Notes under the pieces: model-generated | Databases searched by the model: none | What the model saw: only the letters and a program-made list of their open reading frames with translations | What the model was told of the DNA's origin: nothing | Made by a program: the position numbers and the translations under genes | Assembly (NCBI GenBank): GCA_047601745.1 | Contig: JASGIS010000001.1 | Coordinates: forward strand, 124,001 to 188,000 | Length of the DNA stretch: 64,000 bases | Source of the DNA: JAKPAM01 sp047601745 | GTDB taxonomy: Bacteria > Pseudomonadota > Gammaproteobacteria > Burkholderiales > Burkholderiaceae_E | Direction of reading: 5' to 3' | Shown: one piece after another, positions 8,109-15,727 of the stretch | Layout: each line of letters begins with the position of its first letter | How positions within the stretch are numbered: position 1 is the first letter of the stretch

Positions 8109-9293
8109 ATGACCCATCGAGACGTCGTCGTCGTCGCGACCGCCCGCACTGCCATTGGCAGCTTCGGCGGCAGCCTCAAGGACGTACCCAACACCACGCT
8201 GGCCACCACCGCCGTCAAGGCCGCGCTGCAACGCAGCGGCGTCGCGCCCGATGCGGTCGGCCAGGTCGTGATCGGCAACGTGATTCCGACCGAACCGCGT
8301 GACGCGTACCTGAGCCGCGTCGCGACGATCGACGCCGGCCTGCCGGTCGAGACGCCGGCGTTCAACGTCAACCGCCTATGCGGTTCGGGCCTGCAGGCGA
8401 TCGTCAACGCCGCGCAGGCGATCGCGCTCGGCGACACCGACGTCGCGATCGGCGGCGGCTCCGAGAGCATGAGCCGCGCCCCGTACCTGTCGACCGCCAC
8501 GCGCTTCGGCGCGCGGATGGGCGACACCGCGCTGACCGACTACATGCTGGCGATCCTGCACGATCCGTGGCAGCCGATGCACATGGGCGTGACCGCCGAG
8601 AACGTCGCCGAGCGCTACCAGATCACGCGCCAGATGCAGGACGAACTGGCGCTGACCAGCCAGCAGCGCGCGGCCGCCGCGATCGCCGCCGGCCGCTTCA
8701 AGGAGCAGATCGTGCCGGTCGAGATCGCGTCGCGCAAAGGCACGATCGTCTTCGACACCGACGAGCACGTGCGCGGCGACGTCACGCTCGAGCAACTGGC
8801 CAAGATGAAGCCCGCGTTCAAGAAGGACGGCGTGGTCACCGCCGGCAACGCGTCGGGCATCAACGACGGCGCGGCCGCGGTCGTGCTGGCCGATGCCGCG
8901 CGGGCCTCGGCGCTGGGGCTCAAGCCGATCGCCCGGCTGGTCGGCTACGCGCATTCGGGCGTCGAACCGGCCTACATGGGCATCGGCCCGGTGCCGGCCG
9001 TGCGCGCGGTATTCGCACGCACCGGCCTGAAGGCGTCGGACATGGACGTCATCGAAGCCAACGAGGCCTTCGCCGCGCAGGCCTGCGCGGTGTCGCGCGA
9101 GCTGGACCTGGATCCGGCCAAGGTCAACCCGAACGGCTCGGGGATCTCGCTCGGCCATCCGGTCGGCGCCACCGGCGCGATCATCACCGTCAAGGCGCTG
9201 GCCGAACTGCAGCGCGTCGGCGGCCGCTACGCGCTGGTGACGATGTGCATCGGCGGCGGTCAGGGCATCGCCGCGATCTTCGAGCGCGTCTGA
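8109..9293 (+). CDS. bktB: Beta-ketothiolase / acetyl-CoA C-acyltransferase (BktB-like)
   Basis: The enzyme condenses two acyl-CoA molecules, or cleaves 3-ketoacyl-CoA, feeding PHA synthesis or beta-oxidation. The 394-residue protein has the thiolase fold with nucleophile C91 (NRLCGSGLQAI), H350 (SLGHPVGATGA) and C380 (TMCIGGGQG). Segments such as IGNVIPTEPRDAYLSRVA and ITVKALAEL match Cupriavidus BktB more closely than PhaA. The start at ATG 8109 is preceded by CAGGAG 9 nt upstream; the longer in-frame extension is rejected. The 3' end overlaps the convergent ornithine cyclodeaminase gene by 34 nt. Confidence 0.92.
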   Translation: MTHRDVVVVATARTAIGSFGGSLKDVPNTTLATTAVKAALQRSGVAPDAVGQVVIGNVIPTEPRDAYLSRVATIDAGLPVETPAFNVNRLCGSGLQAIVNAAQAIALGDTDVAIGGGSESMSRAPYLSTATRFGARMGDTALTDYMLAILHDPWQPMHMGVTAENVAERYQITRQMQDELALTSQQRAAAAIAAGRFKEQIVPVEIASRKGTIVFDTDEHVRGDVTLEQLAKMKPAFKKDGVVTAGNASGINDGAAAVVLADAARASALGLKPIARLVGYAHSGVEPAYMGIGPVPAVRAVFARTGLKASDMDVIEANEAFAAQACAVSRELDLDPAKVNPNGSGISLGHPVGATGAIITVKALAELQRVGGRYALVTMCIGGGQGIAAIFERV

Positions 9294-10429
9294 TCGCGCC
9301 TCGGCGGCGGCGTCGCGCCCGCGTCGCTGCCGCTGTCGCGCAGCGCACCGTACAGGTCGCGCGGATCCGGCAGCGCGGGCACCAGCCGCACGGACTCGCC
9401 GATGTCCAGGCGCTCGCAGGTGTCGTACAGGTAGCGCAGCATCGAGAAATCCTCGAGCGCGAAGCCGACCGAATCGAACAGCGTGATCTGCGCGGCGTCA
9501 CGCCGCCCCGGCGCCGTACCGCCGAACACCGACCACAGTTCGGTCACCGGAAAGTCCGCCGGCATCTGCTGGATCTCGCCCTCGACGCGGCTCTGCGGCG
9601 CGTACTCGACGAACACGCTGGCCCGGCGCAGCACTTCCGGCGCGACCTCGGTCTTGCCCGGGCAGTCGCCGCCGACCGCGTTGATGTGCATGCCCGGCTC
9701 GACCATCGCGTCGGTCAGCACCGTCGCCCGCCGCTTGTCGGCGGTCAGCAGCGACACGATGTCGGCGCCGGCCACCACGTCGGCTGCCGAAGCCGCGCGC
9801 ACGACGCGCAGGCCCGGCGTGCCGGCGAGGTTGCGGCACAGCTTGTCGGTCGCGGCCGCGTCGACGTCGAACACCGTCAGCGTGTCGATGCCGAGCAGGT
9901 GGTGGAAGGCGAGCGCCTGGAACTCGCTCTGCGCGCCGTTGCCGACCACCGCCATCGTCCGCGCATCGGCGCGCGCCAGCCAGCGCGCGGCCAGCGCCGA
10001 CGTGACCGCCGTGCGCAACGCGGTGGCGATCGTCATCTCGCTGATCATCAACGGAAACCCGGTCGCCACGTCGGCCAGGCCGCCGTACGCCATCACCGTC
10101 GGCACGCCGAAGCGGCCGTTGCCCGGATGGCCGTTGACGTACTTGAACGCGTGCAGCCGGTCGTCGGCGATCGGCATCAGCTCGATCACGCCGTCGGCCG
10201 AATGCGCGGCCACGCGCGCGACCTTGTCGAACTGCGGCCAGCGCCGGAAGTCCGCGAGCACGTAGTCGGCCAGATCGCGCATCACCGGCGCCAGCCCCTG
10301 CCGCGCGACGAGCCGGGCCAGGTCCGCGGGTGCGACCCAGCGCGTGCGGGACGGAATACGAGACGATCGCCGACCCGCTCCGACGGGCGACGGGATCGAC
10401 GAGCCTGATCCTGGTAGCGACGGCATCAT
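9260..10429 (-). CDS. Ornithine cyclodeaminase (mu-crystallin family)
   Basis: The enzyme converts L-ornithine to L-proline and ammonia, using bound NAD. The 389-residue protein has substrate-binding elements near YVNGHPGNGRFGVPTVMAYG, a Rossmann nucleotide motif (AVVGNGAQSEFQ) and the INAVGGDCPGKTEV segment carrying the catalytic Asp of the family. The N-terminus has about 28 extra Ser/Pro/Arg-rich residues; no closer ATG or GTG exists in frame, so 10429 is used with caution. It follows the arginine dihydrolase gene by 33 bp in the same operon, implying arginine to ornithine to proline. It overlaps the end of bktB by 34 nt. Confidence 0.9.
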   Translation of the reverse strand: MMPSLPGSGSSIPSPVGAGRRSSRIPSRTRWVAPADLARLVARQGLAPVMRDLADYVLADFRRWPQFDKVARVAAHSADGVIELMPIADDRLHAFKYVNGHPGNGRFGVPTVMAYGGLADVATGFPLMISEMTIATALRTAVTSALAARWLARADARTMAVVGNGAQSEFQALAFHHLLGIDTLTVFDVDAAATDKLCRNLAGTPGLRVVRAASAADVVAGADIVSLLTADKRRATVLTDAMVEPGMHINAVGGDCPGKTEVAPEVLRRASVFVEYAPQSRVEGEIQQMPADFPVTELWSVFGGTAPGRRDAAQITLFDSVGFALEDFSMLRYLYDTCERLDIGESVRLVPALPDPRDLYGALRDSGSDAGATPPPRRDQTRSKIAAMP

Positions 10430-10462
10430 GGACGGTCCCTCCTCCGATCGATCGCCAGATCG

Positions 10463-11362
10463 TCAGGCCGCCGCGCGGGTCGGTTCCGGCGAGACGGCCG
10501 CCGGGTCCTTGCGGCTCGAACGGTCGAGCCTGAGCGTCATGCAATAAGCGCCGCCGCCGGACATCATGAACGGCGCCAGGTCGACCTCGATCAGCTCGTA
10601 GCCGCGCACCTCGAGCCGCTCGCGCAGCGACGCCGTCGCCCGGCTCATCACGATCGTGCGGCCGACGTTGACGGCGTTGATGTTGAAGTGGCGCAGGTCC
10701 TCTTCGGTCGCCGGCATCAGCAGCGAGGCCGGCACGCGGCGCTGCAGCTCGTCGCGAGCCTGCGGCGTCAACGCGTCGGGCAGGTACAGGATCTCGCCGC
10801 CCGACAGCGGCAGGAAGCACACGTCCAGGTGATAACAACGCTCGGACGCCAGGCCCAGCGGCACCACCGGGCGCCCGAAATAGTCGCGCAGCACGTCGAG
10901 CGAAGCCGCGCTCGAGCGCGGCCCGAAGCCCGCCCAGAACCAGCCGCGCTCGGCGTCCCAGATGCAGTCGCCGGCGCCCTCCTGGAAAACGCCCTCGGGC
11001 ATCCGTTCGATCTGCCGGATCAGCCCGCGCTCGCGCAGACTCTCGAAGATCGCGTGGAACGGCGCCTCCTCGCCCTGCCGCTGCGGATAGCGGAACCGCG
11101 CCATCATCGCGCGCCCGTCGAGCACGACCGCCGCGTTGGCGGGAAACACCATGTCCGGCAGACCAGCCGAGCCGGGCGCCCATTCGATCCGGCAGCCGGC
11201 GCGCACCAGCGCGTCGCGCAACTGCAGCGACGCGTCGATCGCCCGCTGCCGGAACCCGTCCGGATCCTGTGACCAGCGTCCGGGCTCCATCCACGGATTG
11301 ATCGCGTAGCGGACTTCGTAGTGCATCGGATCGACCATCATCACCAGAGGCGAACTGCTCAT
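10463..11362 (-). CDS. ArgZ/AgrE-like arginine dihydrolase (amidinotransferase fold)
   Basis: The 299-residue protein belongs to the guanidine-group-modifying superfamily. Its motifs (INPWMEPG, LPDMVFPANAAVV, FQEGAGD, CYHLDVCFLPL, GGGAYCMTL) match the N-terminal domain of cyanobacterial ArgZ/AgrE, which hydrolyses arginine to ornithine, CO2 and two ammonia. The catalytic Glu, His and Cys correspond to E128, H178 and C274. The Asn in PDMVFPAN (N76) sits where arginine deiminases and dimethylargininases have Asp, and this Asn is associated with dihydrolase activity. The start at ATG 11362 has a good GGAG site. It is paired with a separate ornithine cyclodeaminase instead of being fused to one. 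A dimethylargininase role remains possible. Confidence 0.8.
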   Translation of the reverse strand: MSSSPLVMMVDPMHYEVRYAINPWMEPGRWSQDPDGFRQRAIDASLQLRDALVRAGCRIEWAPGSAGLPDMVFPANAAVVLDGRAMMARFRYPQRQGEEAPFHAIFESLRERGLIRQIERMPEGVFQEGAGDCIWDAERGWFWAGFGPRSSAASLDVLRDYFGRPVVPLGLASERCYHLDVCFLPLSGGEILYLPDALTPQARDELQRRVPASLLMPATEEDLRHFNINAVNVGRTIVMSRATASLRERLEVRGYELIEVDLAPFMMSGGGAYCMTLRLDRSSRKDPAAVSPEPTRAAA

Positions 11363-11545
11363 CGAGGCGCTCCTTCGAGGCGAGGGTTCGACGCGAGGAC
11401 GGCGTCGGCGTCGGAAATGAGTCAACAGCAGGGTCGGTCGGCGGACAGGATCGATAACGAGTCTGGATGTGAAGGAAGTCTGGACCAGGATTCGGTCAAG
11501 CAAAAGTCCATCGAACATTCACTTTTCGGCAAAACTTGCGCAGAA

Positions 11546-11574
11546 TTGCTCAACCGATTGGCGATTTGTTCAAC
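11546..11574. promoter_or_regulatory. Direct repeat TTGCTCAAC / TTGTTCAAC upstream of the Lrp gene
   Basis: Two 9-bp near-identical repeats, 20 bp apart (about two helical turns), lie 14-42 bp upstream of the Lrp start in the AT-richer part of the divergent region (11363-11587). They are candidate binding sites for the Lrp protein itself, controlling both the regulator and the arginine operon. Confidence 0.4.
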
Positions 11575-11587
11575 TCGACCCCGCACA

Positions 11588-12007
11588 ATGAACGACACCG
11601 ACGTCCAATTGCTGGCGCTGCTGCGCGACGACGCGCGCGCGTCGGTCGCCACGCTGGCACGCCGGCTGCGCGTGTCGCGCGGCACCGTGCAGAACCGCAT
11701 CCGCCGGCTCGAACAGGACGGCGTGATCGTCGGCTACACGGTGCGGCTCAAGCCCAGCGCCGAGCCGCACCGGATCCGCGCGCTGATGACGATCGCGATC
11801 GAAGGCAACGCGACCGACGCGGTGCTCAAGGCGCTGCGCGGACATCCGTCGGTGCACACGCTGCACTCGACCAACGGCCGCTGGGACGTCATCGCCGAGA
11901 TCCACGCCGATTCGCTCGAAGCCTTCGACCAGGTGCTCGGACGGATCCGCCAGATTCCCGGCATCGCGGCCAGCGAGACCAGCCTGCTGCTGTCGACGCT
12001 CAAGTAG
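11588..12007 (+). CDS. Lrp/AsnC-family transcriptional regulator
   Basis: The 139-residue regulator has an N-terminal winged HTH (residues 1-60, VATLARRLRVSRGTVQNRIR) and a C-terminal RAM/AsnC ligand domain (about 65-139, LHSTNGRWDVIAEIHADS). It is divergent from the arginine dihydrolase/ornithine cyclodeaminase operon and likely regulates it in response to an amino acid; that is inference from position. The start is set at ATG 11588 to give the normal family length; the long upstream extension is not Lrp-like. Confidence 0.9.
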   Translation: MNDTDVQLLALLRDDARASVATLARRLRVSRGTVQNRIRRLEQDGVIVGYTVRLKPSAEPHRIRALMTIAIEGNATDAVLKALRGHPSVHTLHSTNGRWDVIAEIHADSLEAFDQVLGRIRQIPGIAASETSLLLSTLK

Positions 12008-12088
12008 CCGCCGCCCGCCACGCCGCCGCTGCCCCTGCCGCTGCCCTTGCCTTCGCCCCTGCCCCCGCCCATCCGACCCGGAGACGCC

Positions 12089-13231
12089 ATGACGCACGAG
12101 ACCCCGCTCGCCCACATCACCACCGCCGCGCTCGGCGGCGCGGCCGGCAGCGACCAGACCCGCCGCTGGGCGGCCGTCGCGCATCTGTACAACGCGCTGT
12201 TCACCGGCCTGGTGATGACGGTCGTCACGCGCCGCAGCGCGCGCGAGGCGGCCGAGCTGGTGTTCCGGATCTTTCGCCGCCAGCACCACGAGCGCTTCCT
12301 GCCCGGCCTGGACAAGCTCGGCCTGCGCGGCCTGCCGCCGGCCGTGGCCGCCGGGCGCTACCACTATCTGTCGAACGCGATCGGCGGCGTGCGCGTCGAA
12401 TACGTCGAAGAATCGGACCGCAAGGCCTGGATCCGCTACGCGCCGCCCCGCTGGGCCTGGCAGGGCACGGCGATCTGCGCGATCCCGGGCGAGGTATCGC
12501 GGGCGATGCTGCTCGGCTGGCACGCGCACAACGGCGTGTCGCTCGGCAATCCGCGGCTCGGCTTCGTCTGCACGAAGCAGACGATGGACGGCCAGCCGGG
12601 CCTGGAGGGGTATTACTTCGAGTACGAGCGCGAGCTCGCGCCCGAGGAGCGGCTGCGCTTCGCGCGCGGCGAGGAGGCGCCGGATTTCGACCCGGCCCGC
12701 GCGCCGGTGCTGCCGACCGACACCTGGCCGGCCGAACGGCTGCTCAAGGCGCACCGCAACTACGCGATGGAGTACCTGCGCACCGCGATCCAGGAGTCGA
12801 TCGCGCTGCACGGCCCGTTCGACGCCCGCTACCTGGTCGGCATCACGACGCGGCTGATCGGCATGCAGTTCTACGCCGAGACCGCCGCCGCGTTCGCCCT
12901 GCCCGAGCGCGGCGACGCCGCCGACTTCGCCCGCTTCCTGGTCGCGTTCGCGCAGGCGCAGGGCGATCGCGCGGAGCTGGCCGCCGACCTGGCCGCGACC
13001 GACGCCTCGGGCGCCGCGCAGGCCGGCGTCCAGCAGTCGGGCTGGAAGCTGATGGCCGGCCTCGCCGACCTGCACCCGGCCGCATTCGAAGCGTGGAACG
13101 AACTGCTGCACGGCATGCTGGCCGCGCACGACCGGCGGCTCGAACTGACGCTGGTCGAACGCCGCGACCAGGGCGACGAACGCAACGCCTGGCGGATCCG
13201 GCGGCGACGCGCGGCGCTGCCGAACGATTGA
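12089..13231 (+). CDS. Hypothetical cytosolic protein, unrecognised
   Basis: The 380-residue soluble protein has no signal peptide. I do not recognise the family. Notable features are a tryptophan/aromatic-rich centre (YAPPRWAWQGTAIC), the segment HAHNGVSLGNPRLGFVCTKQ with His and Cys that could bind a ligand or metal, GYYFEYERELAPEERLRF, and a helical C-terminal half. The start is ATG 12089 with a GGAG site; a TTG at 12047 would add a proline-rich peptide and is unlikely. It follows the Lrp gene by 81 bp in the same direction, so the two may be co-transcribed. Confidence 0.75.
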   Translation: MTHETPLAHITTAALGGAAGSDQTRRWAAVAHLYNALFTGLVMTVVTRRSAREAAELVFRIFRRQHHERFLPGLDKLGLRGLPPAVAAGRYHYLSNAIGGVRVEYVEESDRKAWIRYAPPRWAWQGTAICAIPGEVSRAMLLGWHAHNGVSLGNPRLGFVCTKQTMDGQPGLEGYYFEYERELAPEERLRFARGEEAPDFDPARAPVLPTDTWPAERLLKAHRNYAMEYLRTAIQESIALHGPFDARYLVGITTRLIGMQFYAETAAAFALPERGDAADFARFLVAFAQAQGDRAELAADLAATDASGAAQAGVQQSGWKLMAGLADLHPAAFEAWNELLHGMLAAHDRRLELTLVERRDQGDERNAWRIRRRRAALPND

Positions 13232-13289
13232 CGCGTATCAGCCGCCCAGGGACGCGGGGACGGGATCTTCGGGTGAATGGACGCCGATC

Positions 13290-13616
13290 TTACGCACGAA
13301 CCCGACACGGCCAAACGATTCTCAGCAGTCGCGGCTTCCAGGCCAGCGTGAGGGCGATCAATGGCGCCGAAGCAGCCAGCAGCATCACCCAGACCAACGC
13401 CGCCATGGCGGGATGGTCGGCGACAAAACACAGCGCAGCCGAGACCAGCAACCCCGCGGCGCCGAACATGCGCAGGATGTTTCGCCAGCCTGTCGGGCGC
13501 CCTGCGTCTCCATATACCTGGTGCCAGTGCCCATCCATGGCGAGCGCCAGCCAGGCGAAACCCAGGATGCTCGCCAACGCGGCGCCGACCAGCCATATCC
13601 AACTCGCTTCAAACAT
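13290..13616 (-). CDS. DUF3325-type small membrane protein of the iron-uptake operon
   Basis: The 108-residue protein has three or four transmembrane segments. The family is typically the last member of siderophore-uptake operons that also contain a PepSY-associated TM protein and DUF3649, as here. The start at ATG 13616 overlaps the PepSY gene's stop by 8 nt, indicating coupling. Codon use is less GC-extreme than the chromosomal average, like the rest of this island. Function unknown. Confidence 0.75.
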   Translation of the reverse strand: MFEASWIWLVGAALASILGFAWLALAMDGHWHQVYGDAGRPTGWRNILRMFGAAGLLVSAALCFVADHPAMAALVWVMLLAASAPLIALTLAWKPRLLRIVWPCRVRA

Positions 13617-15363
13617 GCTTTTCCTCGGCTGCAGCAAGAACGGGCTTGCCAGACGCTGCAGACCTGACCTGCATGGTGTTGCGCTCTCGCCGGGCCAACT
13701 TGCGCGCCGCCACGCTCGCGAGCACGGCAATCACCAGCAGACTCAGATCCAAGCCTGCCACCGGCCAGTAGGTGCTGGTGAACAAGGTCTTGAACAGATG
13801 ATCGCCGGTGGTCAGCCAGTTCAGGCACACCGCAGCCATCGCGATTGCGGCGATCGCCCAGCACTGCTCGCACCAAGCCCGCAGATAACCATCTCGCCGT
13901 TGCTGCAGAACTCGCGTCATTGCATGCAGCACGCACAGCAGCCAGACACCGTAGAACGCGTAAACCTCCAGATCGCGGCTGGCGAAACCAGCGAACTGCT
14001 CCCGGTTGTCCAGACACCGATTGGCCAGGAGGAATGCCCCTGTCGCGGCCACGATGCCGGTGACCGCGCCGATGCTCAGTACGTTCATCAAGGCCACGTT
14101 GGCGCCAGGACCGCGCTTGCTCTTGTTGCGCGCCTGGGTCCAATGCAGCAGACCCGTGGCGATCATCGCGCAGGCCCCGAGCCCTCCGAGAAAATAGAGC
14201 CAGCGCAACAGCCAGTGCCGGAACTGGAGATAATGCAGCCCACCGATGAAGTTCCATACGTCGACCGTCGGCGACGCCTGAAACGACTTCAGCGGTTGGC
14301 CCGTGACGAGCGAGAACCGTTGGTTGTCGATGGACTTGGTGACGCTGTCGTCGCTGCCCTGCCGCAGCGCGACGATGCCGCCGGCATCGCCGGGATTCGT
14401 CACCCTGACCATGTAGACCGAACCCGCCCCCCACACACGCTCGGCGGCGGCGATCATCGGATCGATCGGCATCATGCCCGCGGGCTCGCCGGCACTGGGC
14501 GGCTTGACGCGACCCAGCCCCTCCGCCAGGAACCGCCGCCGAGCGGCATTCTGGGCCCTTTCACCCCCGCCCGGGCGCTCCGCTGCGGCTTGCGCAGTCT
14601 CGCTCCGCCGGCCACGCGCTTCGGAGCGGCCACGTGCAACGTCCGGACCCCTGGCCTGCGTGCCGTCTGCGGCCTGCACGGCAGACGAACGGAAGACGGC
14701 GTCCGGCACCTGCGGGAAATAGATCAAATGCGCGATGATCAATCCCGACAGCGTGATGATGAGGGCGAAAGGAAGCAGCACGACACCGGTCACGTTGTGC
14801 ACGTCGAGGTTCGCTCGCCCGAAGCTGCGAAGCAGCCTGAGCGTGAAGAACTCGGCGAATATCTTTCGATGGATCACGATCCCCGATATGAGCAGGCAAA
14901 GCATGCCCATGCTGGCGATGCCGACGAGCAACGCACCGATGTCGTTTCCGCCGCGCAGCGTCAGGTTATGGTGGAACGGGTAAATGAAGTTGCTCGCGCC
15001 GCGCGTGTTCGATGCCGCGAGCGGCTCGAGGGTGGCGGGATGAAAGCGATCCCGTGCCGGAATATGCGACTCCTCGGAGTCATAGCTCAGCGTCAGAAAC
15101 GGCTGACGCTCGCTGGGCAGCACGATGCTCCAGGCCGAGGCCTCCGGAGCCCTCTCCTTCAGCATCGGCACGATGTCCCGGTCCACCGAAAGCGCGGGAG
15201 CGCCACGCGGGTCGATCCGCGTATTCGGCATCATCCAACGGTCGATTTCCTTATCGAAGACAGACAGCGTGCCGGTCCAGAAAATCGCGAAGAGCAACGC
15301 ACCGAGGACCAGACCGGCCCAGGTGTGAACGAGGTCCATTCGGACGCGAAATCCGTCTTTCAT
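13609..15363 (-). CDS. PepSY-associated TM helix protein (putative ferrisiderophore reductase)
   Basis: The 584-residue inner-membrane protein opens with a PepSY_TM helix (HTWAGLVLGALLFAIFWTG) and has further helices about 160-190, 210-235, 405-430 and throughout the C-terminus. A long charged Arg/Ala/Gly insert lies around 245-290. Paired histidines in membrane segments (PFHHN, GLHYL, LHWTQ, LHAMT) could bind haem. Relatives next to TonB receptors are thought to reduce ferric siderophores in the periplasm; that is family-level inference. The start at ATG 15363 overlaps the DUF3649 stop (ATGA). Confidence 0.85.
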   Translation of the reverse strand: MKDGFRVRMDLVHTWAGLVLGALLFAIFWTGTLSVFDKEIDRWMMPNTRIDPRGAPALSVDRDIVPMLKERAPEASAWSIVLPSERQPFLTLSYDSEESHIPARDRFHPATLEPLAASNTRGASNFIYPFHHNLTLRGGNDIGALLVGIASMGMLCLLISGIVIHRKIFAEFFTLRLLRSFGRANLDVHNVTGVVLLPFALIITLSGLIIAHLIYFPQVPDAVFRSSAVQAADGTQARGPDVARGRSEARGRRSETAQAAAERPGGGERAQNAARRRFLAEGLGRVKPPSAGEPAGMMPIDPMIAAAERVWGAGSVYMVRVTNPGDAGGIVALRQGSDDSVTKSIDNQRFSLVTGQPLKSFQASPTVDVWNFIGGLHYLQFRHWLLRWLYFLGGLGACAMIATGLLHWTQARNKSKRGPGANVALMNVLSIGAVTGIVAATGAFLLANRCLDNREQFAGFASRDLEVYAFYGVWLLCVLHAMTRVLQQRRDGYLRAWCEQCWAIAAIAMAAVCLNWLTTGDHLFKTLFTSTYWPVAGLDLSLLVIAVLASVAARKLARRERNTMQVRSAASGKPVLAAAEEKHV

Positions 15364-15704
15364 GGCTTTCCCCCCAGCATCCAGGTAGCTAGCAGGGCCA
15401 TCCCCGCCAAACCGCCGGCGCACAACCAGGTGCGCAGCAAGCCTCGGCGCGAAAAGACCCAGAGCAGGATGAGCAACAGATAAAGGAAACCGGCCATGCT
15501 GGCCGCCATCACGGCATCGGGGAACGTCATGCCGGCGCGGCGAAGCAGCATGCCGGTCACGTCGATCAGACGTGCGCTGGCCAGGTAAGACAGCAGGCAG
15601 ATGGCGACAGCGTGCAGGGTCCAGCCCGCGCGACGTGCCACCGCCTCACCGACCTTTGCGGCTGATCTTTTACGCATCGGAGCGAACGAGTTGGCTGACA
15701 TCAT
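15360..15704 (-). CDS. DUF3649 family iron-uptake-associated membrane protein
   Basis: The 114-residue protein has a basic N-terminus and three hydrophobic segments (about 28-45, 62-82, 90-110). DUF3649 genes sit between a TonB receptor and a PepSY protein in many beta- and gammaproteobacteria, matching this arrangement. It starts 23 bp after the receptor stop and overlaps the PepSY start by 4 nt. Two adjacent ATGs (15704, 15701) are possible starts; no strong ribosome site. Role unknown. Confidence 0.8.
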   Translation of the reverse strand: MMSANSFAPMRKRSAAKVGEAVARRAGWTLHAVAICLLSYLASARLIDVTGMLLRRAGMTFPDAVMAASMAGFLYLLLILLWVFSRRGLLRTWLCAGGLAGMALLATWMLGGKP

Positions 15705-15727
15705 GGGTATCGAGTCATCGGGTAAAT

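Noticed and set aside
10463..11362. Classical arginine deiminase (ArcA)
   Set aside because: It is too short and lacks ArcA motifs; there are no arcB/arcC genes. The Asn in PDMVFPAN and INPWM motif favour the ArgZ/DDAH side of the superfamily.
11536..15483. 1315-residue plus-strand open frame
   Set aside because: It overlaps the Lrp gene, the 380-residue protein and the PepSY gene in wrong frames; composition is shadow-like.
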